DNA of 14,166 bases from an uncultured Ruminococcus sp. (GTDB lineage: Bacteria; Bacillota; Clostridia; Oscillospirales; CAG-272): contig CACXCL010000078.1 of assembly GCA_902766115.1 (NCBI GenBank), positions 1 to 14,166 of the forward strand, written 5' to 3'. Shown here piece after piece: positions 1 through 6,923 of this stretch. The translations under genes and the position numbers were made by a program. The notes below the pieces were generated by a model that saw only the letters and a list, made by a program, of their open reading frames with translations, did not search any database and was not told the DNA's origin. Positions within the stretch are counted from its first letter, which is position 1. Each line of letters opens with the position of its first letter.

Positions 1-52
1 CTCCGGCGTCAAAAAAAACGGGCCGATCGGACAATTTTTTGGCCGATATTTG

Positions 53-81
53 TTGCATTCCGACCGGATATATGGTAAGAT
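53..81 (+). promoter_or_regulatory. Probable sigma-A promoter of the oxidoreductase gene
   Basis: A TTGCAT -35 box (53-58), a 17-nt spacer and a TAAGAT -10 box (76-81) are seen, with TG at 73-74 giving an extended -10 (TGnTAAGAT). Transcription would start near 88, leaving a leader of about 27 nt with the ribosome binding site. No competing promoter is seen before the ATG at 115. Upstream, GGCCGAT occurs twice (21-27 and 41-47), exactly 20 bp apart. Confidence 0.6.
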
Positions 82-114
82 TTCTCCGAAGAAAAACATC
101 AAGGAGATACTACC

Positions 115-1404
115 ATGAACGACAAAATCAAGATTGCCGTAGCGGGTCTCGGCTCCCGCGGAAACGCGTATTCCGATTATGTATTGCTGTATCCCGACAA
201 GGCGGAGATCGTCGCCTGCGCCGATATACTTCCCGACCGGGTCGAAAGATTCGGGGACAAGTTCGGGGTCGCGCCCGAAATGCGGTTTTCGTCCGCGGAG
301 GAAATGCTCTCCCGCGGCAAGCTTGCCGACGTGGTCTTCATATGCACCATGGACCGGCTCCACTACCCTCACGCCATGGCGGCGCTTGACAAGGGATACC
401 ACCTGCTTCTGGAGAAGCCGGTGTCGCCCGATCTTCACGAATGCTACGAGATCGCGGACAAGGCGCGCGAAAAGGGCGTTCAGGTGCTCGTCTGCCACGT
501 GCTGAGATATACCAATATGTTCCGCAAGCTCAAGGAGATCATCGACTCCGGCGCCATCGGCGACGTGGTCTCCATCCAGGCCAACGAGGAGGTCTGCTAC
601 TGGCACCAGGCTCACTCCTTCGTCCGGGGCAACTGGTCGAACAAGGAGCGCTCCTCCCCCATGATCCTGCAGAAGTGCTGTCACGACATGGACTTCTACT
701 ACGCGCTGGTGGGAAAGAAGTCCGTCGCCGTGTCGTCCTTCGGCGCGCTGACCCATTTCAAGGCGTCCTGCGCCCCCGAGGGAGCCACCGAGAGATGCAC
801 CGCGGAATGCCCGCATTACCATACCTGCCCCTACAGCGTGGACACGAACTACCTCGAATGGGGCCGCCGCGGCGTGTTCTCCTGGCCCATCGACGTGGTC
901 TCCCAGGTGCCCACCATGGAGGCGCTTGAGGAAGCGCTCCGCACCGGACCCTACGGCAGATGCGTCTACCACTGCGACAACGACGTGGTTGACCACCAGA
1001 TCGTCAACGTGCTGTTCGAAGGCGACGTCACCCTGACCTTCTCCATGTGCGCGTTCAACGTGGACGGCGGCAGAAAGATACATATCATGGGCACGAAGGG
1101 CGACCTGAAGTGCGAACTGGACAGCGACACCATCCGGGTGAATCCCTACGTGGACCGCTTCACCGACCACAGCATACTTTACGACGCGAAGTCCGACGAC
1201 GACGCGTTCGGTCACGGCGGCGGCGACGCAGGTATCGTCAGGGACCTTATCGCCCTGCTCCGGGGCGAGGCGGGCGTCAGCTCGTCCGCCACAAGCGTGG
1301 ACGAATCACTGGAGAGCCACATCATCGCTCTTGCGGCGGAGGAATCGCGCCTCCGCGGAGGAGAGCTGATCCGCCGCGACGACTTCGTCGCAAAAAACAG
1401 ATAA
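115..1404 (+). CDS. Gfo/Idh/MocA-family oxidoreductase with cysteine-rich insert
   Basis: A 429-residue cytoplasmic protein of the Gfo/Idh/MocA family of NAD(P)-dependent dehydrogenases, which usually act on sugars, inositols or sugar derivatives. The N-terminal Rossmann fold starts with KIAVAGLGSRG (residues 5-15). The EKP motif of the family (E100-K101-P102) is present, and the C-terminal half has the usual mixed alpha/beta arrangement. The start is set by AAGGAG at 101-106, 8 nt before the ATG. An insert around residues 219-238 carries Cys219, Cys228, Cys232 and Cys238, followed by Cys283 and Cys287, which suggests metal binding or a structural role. The substrate cannot be read from sequence. 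It has its own promoter and precedes proBAC by 57 nt, but no functional link to proline synthesis is evident. Confidence 0.88.
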   Translation: MNDKIKIAVAGLGSRGNAYSDYVLLYPDKAEIVACADILPDRVERFGDKFGVAPEMRFSSAEEMLSRGKLADVVFICTMDRLHYPHAMAALDKGYHLLLEKPVSPDLHECYEIADKAREKGVQVLVCHVLRYTNMFRKLKEIIDSGAIGDVVSIQANEEVCYWHQAHSFVRGNWSNKERSSPMILQKCCHDMDFYYALVGKKSVAVSSFGALTHFKASCAPEGATERCTAECPHYHTCPYSVDTNYLEWGRRGVFSWPIDVVSQVPTMEALEEALRTGPYGRCVYHCDNDVVDHQIVNVLFEGDVTLTFSMCAFNVDGGRKIHIMGTKGDLKCELDSDTIRVNPYVDRFTDHSILYDAKSDDDAFGHGGGDAGIVRDLIALLRGEAGVSSSATSVDESLESHIIALAAEESRLRGGELIRRDDFVAKNR

Positions 1405-1412
1405 ACAAACGG

Positions 1413-1435
1413 GGACGGGCGGCAACCGCCCGTCC
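1413..1435 (+). terminator. Strong hairpin between the oxidoreductase gene and proB
   Basis: A perfect 10-bp stem, GGACGGGCGG (1413-1422) pairing with CCGCCCGTCC (1426-1435), has a 3-nt CAA loop. The tail, TTCGGGATTTTG, is only weakly T-rich, so this may be a leaky terminator, an attenuator or an mRNA-stabilising hairpin. No promoter is seen between it and proB, so some readthrough is likely if proBAC has no internal promoter. Confidence 0.5.
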
Positions 1436-1461
1436 TTCGGGATTTTGAAAGGGAGATCGCA

Positions 1462-2544
1462 ATGGAAAAGAAGCTGATCGTCGTCAAAGCGGGGACCACG
1501 TCCCTGACGGGACCCACCGGCGACGTTGACAGAGAGAAGATCTCGCGCATCGTGAGCCAGCTCGCGGACCTGCGCGACGCGGGCCACAGCGTGATGCTGG
1601 TCTCCTCCGGCGCCATCGCCGCGGGTTTCCGCGCTCTGGGGTACTCGTCCCGTCCCTCGGACCTCGCCGGCAAGCAGGCCGCCGCCGCGGTGGGCCAGGG
1701 TCTCCTTATGGAGGAATACACCCGCTTTTTCGCCGCGCGCGGCTATGTCACCGCTCAGCTTCTTCTGACCCGGGAGGACTTCACCGACCACCGGCGCTAC
1801 AAAAACGCCTTTTCCGCCGTGGAGGTGCTTCTCGGGCGGGGCGCCGTCCCGGTGGTGAACGAGAACGACACGGTCTCCATCGACGAGATCAAGGTGGGCG
1901 ACAACGACACCCTGTCGGCGCAGGTGGCAGCCATGGTCCACGCGGATCTGCTGGTGATCCTCACCGACGTGGGGGGGCTGTTCACCGCGGATCCGTCAAA
2001 GGATCCTACGGCAAAACTGATCCCCGTGGTCGACAGCGTCGACGACGTCCTTGACACGGCGGGGGACTCCGGAAGCTCAAACGGCACCGGCGGCATGATA
2101 ACGAAACTCCGCGGAGCGAAGCTCGCCACCCGGGCGGGCGTGCCCGTGTTCATCTGCTCCTCCTCCGGAGAGGACCCGGTGATAAAAGCTGTCGGCGGCG
2201 AGGGAGACGGCACCCTGTTCCGCGCGGACGACGTTCTGAGAACGAGGACCCAATGGCTGGCGTTCTACGCGCCGTCCTGCGGGGAGATTTGGGTGGACGA
2301 CGGAGCCGCCCGGGCAGTCGCCGGCGGCAAAAGCAGTCTGCTCCGTGCGGGAGTCGCCGGAGTCAGGGGAGATTTCTCCGCGGGCGACACGGTGGAGGTG
2401 CTGTCCTCCGCCGGAGAGCGAATCGCCCGCGGGATCGCTTCCGCAGACTCGGACGAGCTGAGGAACGATTCCGGCCCCGGCGCGTCCGGCATAGCCATCC
2501 ATCGGGACGATCTTTTCGTGATCGGTCCGGGAAAGGAACGGTAA
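1462..2544 (+). CDS. proB: Glutamate 5-kinase (ProB) with PUA domain
   Basis: Catalyses the first step of proline synthesis: ATP-dependent phosphorylation of glutamate to gamma-glutamyl phosphate, in the cytoplasm. The 360-residue protein has the amino-acid-kinase fold in residues 1-260. It begins VVKAGTTSL, then has LVSSGAIAAG, VVNENDTVS and the nucleotide-side GTGGMITKL motif. A C-terminal PUA domain spans roughly residues 266-345, as in full-length bacterial ProB. Family members are commonly feedback-inhibited by proline; nothing here shows whether this one is. AAAGGGAG at 1448-1455 lies 6 nt before the ATG. The stop is 1 nt from the proA start, so proB and proA are clearly one operon. Confidence 0.96.
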   Translation: MEKKLIVVKAGTTSLTGPTGDVDREKISRIVSQLADLRDAGHSVMLVSSGAIAAGFRALGYSSRPSDLAGKQAAAAVGQGLLMEEYTRFFAARGYVTAQLLLTREDFTDHRRYKNAFSAVEVLLGRGAVPVVNENDTVSIDEIKVGDNDTLSAQVAAMVHADLLVILTDVGGLFTADPSKDPTAKLIPVVDSVDDVLDTAGDSGSSNGTGGMITKLRGAKLATRAGVPVFICSSSGEDPVIKAVGGEGDGTLFRADDVLRTRTQWLAFYAPSCGEIWVDDGAARAVAGGKSSLLRAGVAGVRGDFSAGDTVEVLSSAGERIARGIASADSDELRNDSGPGASGIAIHRDDLFVIGPGKER

Positions 2545-2545
2545 A

Positions 2546-3790
2546 ATGATGAGTGTAAAAGAACTTGCGCTGAAGGTCAGGGAGGCGTCCTCCCGCCTCG
2601 CCCTCCTCACGACGGAGGAGAAGAACGACGCGCTGATGAAGATCGCGGACGCCCTTGAGGAAAATTCCGCCTCAATCCTCGCCCTGAACCGCGAGGACGT
2701 GGAACGGGAACGGGCGGGCGGTATGTCGGAGGCGCTTCTCGACAGGCTTTCGCTGAACGAAAAACGGATCGCGTCCATGGCGGAGGGCGTGCGGCAGGTC
2801 GCCGCCCTGCCCGATCCCGTGGGGGAGCTGATCGACGAGACCGCTCGCCCGAACGGGCTCCGGGTCCGCCGCGTCAGGGTCCCTCTCGGAGTCATCGGGA
2901 TGATCTTCGAGGCGCGTCCCAACGTGTCTGTGGATTCCGCGTCCCTGGCGATAAAGGCAGGAAGCGGCATCCTGCTTCGCGGCAGCCGGAGCGCCGCCGT
3001 CTCGAACCGGGCTCTGGTGGACGTGATGAAGGAGGCGCTCAGCGGGACCGCCGTTCCGCCGGACAGTATCGAACTTTCCGAATCCGCGTCCCACGAGGAC
3101 GTGGAGGAGATGATGCGCCTGCGCGGCGTCATCGACCTGATCATACCCCGGGGCGGCGCGGGTCTTATCCGCAACGTCTGTGAGAACTCACGGGTCCCGG
3201 TGCTTGAGACCGGCGTCGGAAACTGCCATGTCTATATCCACGCGGACGCCGACCCCGATATGGCGGAGCGCATCGCCGTCAACGCAAAGGTGTCGAGACC
3301 GTCCGTGTGCAACGCGGCGGAGACCCTTCTCTTCCACCGCGACAGGACGGATATACTCCCGCGGATCTGCCGCGCTCTCGCCGACCGCGGGGTCACGGTC
3401 CACGGCTGCCCCGTCACCCGCTCCCTCTTCCCGGAAGCCGTCGAGGCGACGGAGGAGGACTTCTTCCGCGAATATCTTTCCCTTGATATCGCCGTGCGCG
3501 TCGTGGACTCCCTTGAGGACGCCATCGCCCACGTGAAAAAATACTCCACCGGCCACACCGAGGCCATCGTGGCGAAGGACTCCGCCGCGGCGGAGAAGTT
3601 CATGCGTGAGATCGACTCCGCCTGCGTGAACCACAACGCGTCCACCCGCTTTACCGACGGATTCGAATTCGGTTTCGGCGCGGAGATCGGGATCTCGACG
3701 CAGAAGCTCCACGCAAGAGGCCCCGTGGGTCTCAGGGAGCTCACGTCCTACAAATACCTCGTCACCGGCGACGGCCAGGTGAGAGAATGA
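2546..3790 (+). CDS. proA: Glutamate-5-semialdehyde dehydrogenase (gamma-glutamyl phosphate reductase, ProA)
   Basis: Second enzyme of proline synthesis: NADPH-dependent reduction of gamma-glutamyl phosphate to glutamate-5-semialdehyde, which cyclises to pyrroline-5-carboxylate. It is 414 residues, the normal family length, with an aldehyde-dehydrogenase fold. Visible motifs include FEARPNVSVD, the catalytic-cysteine segment RPSVCNAAETLLFH (Cys255), and TGHTEAIV with NHNASTRFTDG near the C terminus. Two ATG codons are adjacent (2546 and 2549). The first is preferred because AAAGGA at 2532-2537 is then 8 nt away. ProB and ProA often act as a complex that channels the labile acyl phosphate, which fits the near-zero spacing. 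The 3' end overlaps or abuts proC. Confidence 0.97.
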   Translation: MMSVKELALKVREASSRLALLTTEEKNDALMKIADALEENSASILALNREDVERERAGGMSEALLDRLSLNEKRIASMAEGVRQVAALPDPVGELIDETARPNGLRVRRVRVPLGVIGMIFEARPNVSVDSASLAIKAGSGILLRGSRSAAVSNRALVDVMKEALSGTAVPPDSIELSESASHEDVEEMMRLRGVIDLIIPRGGAGLIRNVCENSRVPVLETGVGNCHVYIHADADPDMAERIAVNAKVSRPSVCNAAETLLFHRDRTDILPRICRALADRGVTVHGCPVTRSLFPEAVEATEEDFFREYLSLDIAVRVVDSLEDAIAHVKKYSTGHTEAIVAKDSAAAEKFMREIDSACVNHNASTRFTDGFEFGFGAEIGISTQKLHARGPVGLRELTSYKYLVTGDGQVRE

Positions 3791-3804
3791 CCGGAGGCAG
3801 TAAA

Positions 3805-4611
3805 ATGAGAGGAAACAGAACAGCGTTTATAGGCACGGGATTTATGGCGCGCGCCATGATCGGCGGCATCGTCGGATCGGGTCTGAGACGCCCGGACGAG
3901 ATCGTCACCGTGAACCCGGTCGACCCCGAGGGCGCCGCCGCCGTGACGGCGGAATACGGCGTGATCCGGGGCGAGCCGTCGGATATCGCCTCGGCGGACG
4001 CGGTGATCTTCGCCATAAAACCCCAGGAATTCGACAACGCCGTCCGGATGTACGGCGAATACCTCACCCCGGACAAGCTTTATCTCTCCATCATGGCGGG
4101 GATAGGGACGGACCGGATTGAAAACGCGATCCCCGGCGCCGCTGTGGTGCGTCTTATGCCCAACCTCGCCCTTTCCGTGGCGAAAAGCGCCGTGGCGTAC
4201 GCCCCCGGCAGGAACGCAGACGAAGACGACTGCCTTCTCACGGAAGAACTGTTCTCCGTAATGGGGAAGGTCTGCCGCGTGAGCGAGGACATGATCTCCG
4301 TCGTCACCGCCGTGTCCGGCAGCGGGCCCGCATATTTCTGCCTGTTGGCGGAGGAAATGGCGAAAGCCGCCGAGGAGGCGGGAATGGATCACGATATCGC
4401 CGTCTCCCTGGCGGAGCAGACCCTCATCGGCACCGCCGCTCTCATTGAGAAAACCGGTATTTCCGCCGCGGAGCTCCGCCGCCGCGTGACCTCCAAAAAA
4501 GGGACCACCGAGGCGGCGCTCATCGCCATGACCGGCTCCGGATTCGGCGACGCGGTGAAAAAAGGCGTCGAGGCGGCGAAAAAGAGAAGCGACGAGCTGA
4601 GCCGAAGCTGA
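3805..4611 (+). CDS. proC: Pyrroline-5-carboxylate reductase (ProC)
   Basis: Last enzyme of proline synthesis: NAD(P)H-dependent reduction of pyrroline-5-carboxylate to proline. The protein is 268 residues from the chosen start, the usual length. The Rossmann motif FIGTGFMARAMIGG is at the N terminus. The family region VSGSGPAYF and the C-terminal VTSKKGTTEAAL segment are present; the latter is commonly VTSPGGTT in relatives, a mild variation. An in-frame ATG at 3787 overlaps the proA stop as ATGA, but GGAGG at 3793-3797 sits 7 nt before the ATG at 3805. That places the start at 3805, 14 nt after the proA stop. It completes a proB-proA-proC operon that needs no outside enzyme to convert glutamate to proline. 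Confidence 0.95.
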   Translation: MRGNRTAFIGTGFMARAMIGGIVGSGLRRPDEIVTVNPVDPEGAAAVTAEYGVIRGEPSDIASADAVIFAIKPQEFDNAVRMYGEYLTPDKLYLSIMAGIGTDRIENAIPGAAVVRLMPNLALSVAKSAVAYAPGRNADEDDCLLTEELFSVMGKVCRVSEDMISVVTAVSGSGPAYFCLLAEEMAKAAEEAGMDHDIAVSLAEQTLIGTAALIEKTGISAAELRRRVTSKKGTTEAALIAMTGSGFGDAVKKGVEAAKKRSDELSRS

Positions 4612-4645
4612 AAAGCGGCAAAGATAAGTAAAAAGATACAAAACC

Positions 4646-4673
4646 GCATAAAAAAATCCGAAGTTTTTTATGC
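4646..4673. repeat. Perfect AT-rich inverted repeat upstream of the MinD-like gene promoter
   Basis: GCATAAAAAA (4646-4655) and TTTTTTATGC (4664-4673) are perfect 10-bp complements separated by 8 nt. The second arm ends 6 nt before the -35 box at 4680. It could be the terminator of proC (run of T in the second arm, but an A/T-only stem apart from two G-C pairs) or a protein-binding site for the next promoter. The symmetry is seen directly; its function is inferred. Confidence 0.5.
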
Positions 4674-4679
4674 ACCCTA

Positions 4680-4709
4680 TTGACAAAACAGTCGTTTTTA
4701 TGTTATTAT
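4680..4709 (+). promoter_or_regulatory. Strong sigma-A promoter with extended -10
   Basis: TTGACA (4680-4685), an 18-nt spacer and TATTAT (4704-4709), with TG at 4701-4702 forming TGnTATTAT. This is the best promoter in the window. Transcription would start near 4716, so an in-frame ATG at 4670 lies upstream of the transcript. That supports the GTG at 4757 as the real start of the following gene. Confidence 0.75.
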
Positions 4710-4756
4710 TTAGCATAGGTCAGTGGGTTCCGATCAAAGATGGGAGATGGCAGGAC

Positions 4757-5548
4757 GTGAAAAGGACGGAAAAAATAATCGTCACCTCTTTGAAAGGCGG
4801 AGTGGGAAAATCCACCGTATCGGCCTCCGTCGCCGCGTCGATGGCGGAGGAGGGACTCCGCGTGCTGCTGGCGGACCTTGATTTCCGGTCCCGGAGCCTG
4901 GAGCTCATGACCGGGACCTGCGACAAGGTTATCTTCAATCTCTACGACTACATGGCGGGCCGCGCCGACGCCGAAAGAACGACGGTCCGCATCCCCGTGA
5001 AGGACGGCGAGATCATGTTCTGCCCCGCTCCGGACGAGGACGTGCTCGGCCCCGAAAACGGCCCGGTATACGAAGACATCCCGGGAGCGCTGAAAAAATT
5101 GACAGACGAATCGGGCGCCGACGTCGTTATCTGCGACTCCGGCGCGGAAAGCTTCGTCCCCCGCATGCTGGCGAAGGAATTCGCCACCATGGCGATAGTT
5201 GTCTCGGGTCAGAGCCGGACGGCGATCCGCGCCGCGGAAATCACCGCTCAGAAGCTGGCGGCGGCGCGCGAAGGACTCGACGTGCGGCTTGTGATAAACG
5301 ACTTCGACGTGTCGCTGGCAAATCTCGGGGTACGGGCGGGACTTCTTCAGATGATCGACGAGTGCTCCGTGCGGTGCGTGGGCGTCTATCCCCACGACGA
5401 GCATCTTCCCTCCGCTCAGGACAGGGGCGTTCTCCTGCCTGAAGGGATCACATCCGTCGCCGCAAGGAACACCGCTGCGAGGATCCTGGGAGACAGCGTC
5501 CCCCTCTTTCGCGGCCTCGGCAAGCTTCGCTCGAAAATCAGACTCTGA
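4757..5548 (+). CDS. MinD/ParA-type deviant-Walker P-loop ATPase
   Basis: A 263-residue protein of the SIMIBI (MinD/ParA/CooC) ATPase class. It has the deviant Walker A KGGVGKST (13-20) with the signature lysine K13, a switch motif ADLDF (39-43), and Walker B VVICDS ending at D127-S128, as in MinD. The C terminus, LFRGLGKLRSKIRL, is basic and could form an amphipathic membrane-targeting helix like that of MinD; this is inference. The GTG start is chosen because the promoter at 4680-4709 lies inside the longer reading frame and GGGAG at 4742-4746 is suitably placed. Neither minC nor minE is nearby, nor a parB or flagellar genes, so a standard division-site or partition role is not supported. 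The next gene, 42 nt downstream, is a methylglyoxal-synthase-fold protein, suggesting a functional pair. Confidence 0.85.
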   Translation: MKRTEKIIVTSLKGGVGKSTVSASVAASMAEEGLRVLLADLDFRSRSLELMTGTCDKVIFNLYDYMAGRADAERTTVRIPVKDGEIMFCPAPDEDVLGPENGPVYEDIPGALKKLTDESGADVVICDSGAESFVPRMLAKEFATMAIVVSGQSRTAIRAAEITAQKLAAAREGLDVRLVINDFDVSLANLGVRAGLLQMIDECSVRCVGVYPHDEHLPSAQDRGVLLPEGITSVAARNTAARILGDSVPLFRGLGKLRSKIRL

Positions 5549-5590
5549 CATAAGTTTTTCACATACAGAACCCAAAGAAAGGAAAGTACC

Positions 5591-6031
5591 ATGGATATTG
5601 CTCTCATCGCCGACGATACCAAAAAGGAGCTTATGACGCAGTTCTGCATCGCCTACTGCGGGATCCTGTCGAAGCACCACATCTGCGCCACCAGCACAAC
5701 CGGAAAATACGTATCGGAAGCCACCGGGCTCGAGATAGAGAAGCTCCTTGCGGGGGAACACGGAGGAGAGCAGCAGGTCGCTTCCAGGATCTCGTACAAC
5801 GAAATCGACGTCCTCCTGTATTTCAGGAGCACCACTCCGAACAACGAGGGCTGGAATGAAACGGAGTACAATCTTCTCCGTCTCTGCGACGTACATAACG
5901 TGCCGGTAGCTACCAACATCGCCACCGCCGAGGTGCTGATCTGCGCCCTGGACCGCGGCGACCTCGACTGGCGCGAGATCGTCAACCCGCGCTCCGACTA
6001 CAACCGCCGCCGCCGCGGCGTGATCGTCTGA
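5591..6031 (+). CDS. Methylglyoxal-synthase-fold protein with altered active site
   Basis: A 146-residue protein of the methylglyoxal synthase (MgsA) family by length and overall alignment: IALIADDTKK at the start, ATSTTG (33-38), ATGLEIE, GGEQQ and VPVATNIATAEVLI. MgsA converts dihydroxyacetone phosphate to methylglyoxal and phosphate. The phosphate-binding Thr residues and Lys12 are retained, as is Asp9 (E. coli Asp20). However, E. coli Asp71 (GGDQQ) is Glu60 here, Asp91 (FFWDP) aligns with Ser80, His98 with Trp88 and Asp101 with Thr91. The enzyme may be inactive or changed in function, for example a phospho-metabolite sensor. GAAAGG just before 5586 gives a good start at 5591. It is likely cotranscribed with the MinD-like ATPase. 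Fold assignment is firm; activity is doubtful. Confidence 0.85.
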   Translation: MDIALIADDTKKELMTQFCIAYCGILSKHHICATSTTGKYVSEATGLEIEKLLAGEHGGEQQVASRISYNEIDVLLYFRSTTPNNEGWNETEYNLLRLCDVHNVPVATNIATAEVLICALDRGDLDWREIVNPRSDYNRRRRGVIV

Positions 6032-6053
6032 TACCGACAGACAGTTCATCATA

Positions 6054-6097
6054 ACGGAGAGGTGTGCCGCCGCGGCTTCATCTCTCCGTGTCGTTTT
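6054..6097 (+). terminator. Possible weak terminator after the MGS-like gene
   Basis: ACGGAGAG (6054-6061) pairs with CTCTCCGT (6082-6089), with an inner GC-rich stem (GCCGCCGCGGC) and a TTTT at 6094-6097 after GTCG. The short T tract makes it a weak terminator or attenuator before the next gene, whose RBS begins at about 6103. Confidence 0.45.
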
Positions 6098-6117
6098 GAC
6101 CGAAGGAGAACCTTCCG

Positions 6118-6900
6118 ATGATTCTTAAAATTCTGATGCTCGGCGACGTCGTCCGGGAGAACGGGATCCGGTATCTCGCCTCCGGCGGGCGGCTCCGCTC
6201 GTTCGTGCGGGAAAACGGCGTATCCCTGACCGTCGCCAACGGCGAGAACTCCGCCGAGGGGAACGGCATTACCCCGTCCTCCTTCGAGGGGCTCATCGAC
6301 GCCGGATGCGACGTCGTCACCGGAGGCAACCACACCTTCCGTCACCGGGACGCGTATTCCCTGCTGGACGACGACCCCCGGGCGATACGTCCGGCGAACA
6401 TGTACGGCGGCGCGCCGGGCGTCGGCTGGTGCCGCGCGGACGCGGGAGGAGCGACGGTGCTTGTCGTCAACCTCATCGGACAGGTGTTCATGGATCCGGC
6501 GAACTCGCCGTTCGAGACGCTGGAGAATATCCTCCGCCGCGAGGCGGGATCGTTCGATATCGCCGTGGTGGACTTCCACGCGGAGGCCACCAGCGAAAAA
6601 ATGGCGCTGGCAAGGCGGTTCGACGGCAGAGTCGCCGTCGTTGCGGGGACTCACACCCACGTCATGACAGCGGACTGCGCGGTTCTCCCCGGCGGCACGG
6701 GATATATCACCGATCTCGGGATGACCGGCTCGTCGGACGGCATCCTGGGAGTAAAGACTGAGTGCGTGCTCCGCAGGTTCACCGAGGGGGTCCCCGTGAA
6801 ATTCGAGGGATCCGACGGCGGCGAGCGCGCCAGCGGCGCGCTGTTTGAGATCGACGCCGGCACGGGACTCTGCGTCTCTGCGAAGCCGGTGTATTTCTGA
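6118..6900 (+). CDS. YmdB-family metallophosphoesterase (2',3'-cyclic nucleotide phosphodiesterase family)
   Basis: A 260-residue cytoplasmic protein matching Bacillus subtilis YmdB over its whole length. The dinuclear metal-site residues of the family are all visible: Asp10 (GDVV), Glu43 and Asn44 (NGEN), Asn71 and His72 (GNHT), His154 (DFHAEATSEK), and His179 and His181 (GTHTHV). YmdB hydrolyses 2',3'-cyclic nucleotides and affects the motility/biofilm choice in B. subtilis; the role here is by analogy only. AAGGAG at 6103-6108 precedes the ATG by 9 nt. In many Firmicutes this gene sits next to the RNase Y gene; here its neighbours are a MGS-like gene and a membrane protein gene. Confidence 0.92.
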   Translation: MILKILMLGDVVRENGIRYLASGGRLRSFVRENGVSLTVANGENSAEGNGITPSSFEGLIDAGCDVVTGGNHTFRHRDAYSLLDDDPRAIRPANMYGGAPGVGWCRADAGGATVLVVNLIGQVFMDPANSPFETLENILRREAGSFDIAVVDFHAEATSEKMALARRFDGRVAVVAGTHTHVMTADCAVLPGGTGYITDLGMTGSSDGILGVKTECVLRRFTEGVPVKFEGSDGGERASGALFEIDAGTGLCVSAKPVYF

Positions 6901-6923
6901 GAAAAAGGAGAGGATCGTCGGAC

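Noticed and set aside
4670..4756. Longer start for the MinD-like ATPase (ATG at 4670)
   Set aside because: This would place the -35 and -10 boxes inside the coding sequence and add 29 residues not found before the P-loop in the family. The GTG at 4757 has a suitable RBS.
4706..6052. 448-codon open frame on the - strand across the MinD-like and MGS-like genes
   Set aside because: It covers two well-supported genes, the promoter and the intergenic gap, has no recognisable domain, and has low-complexity Arg/His/Gly-rich composition.
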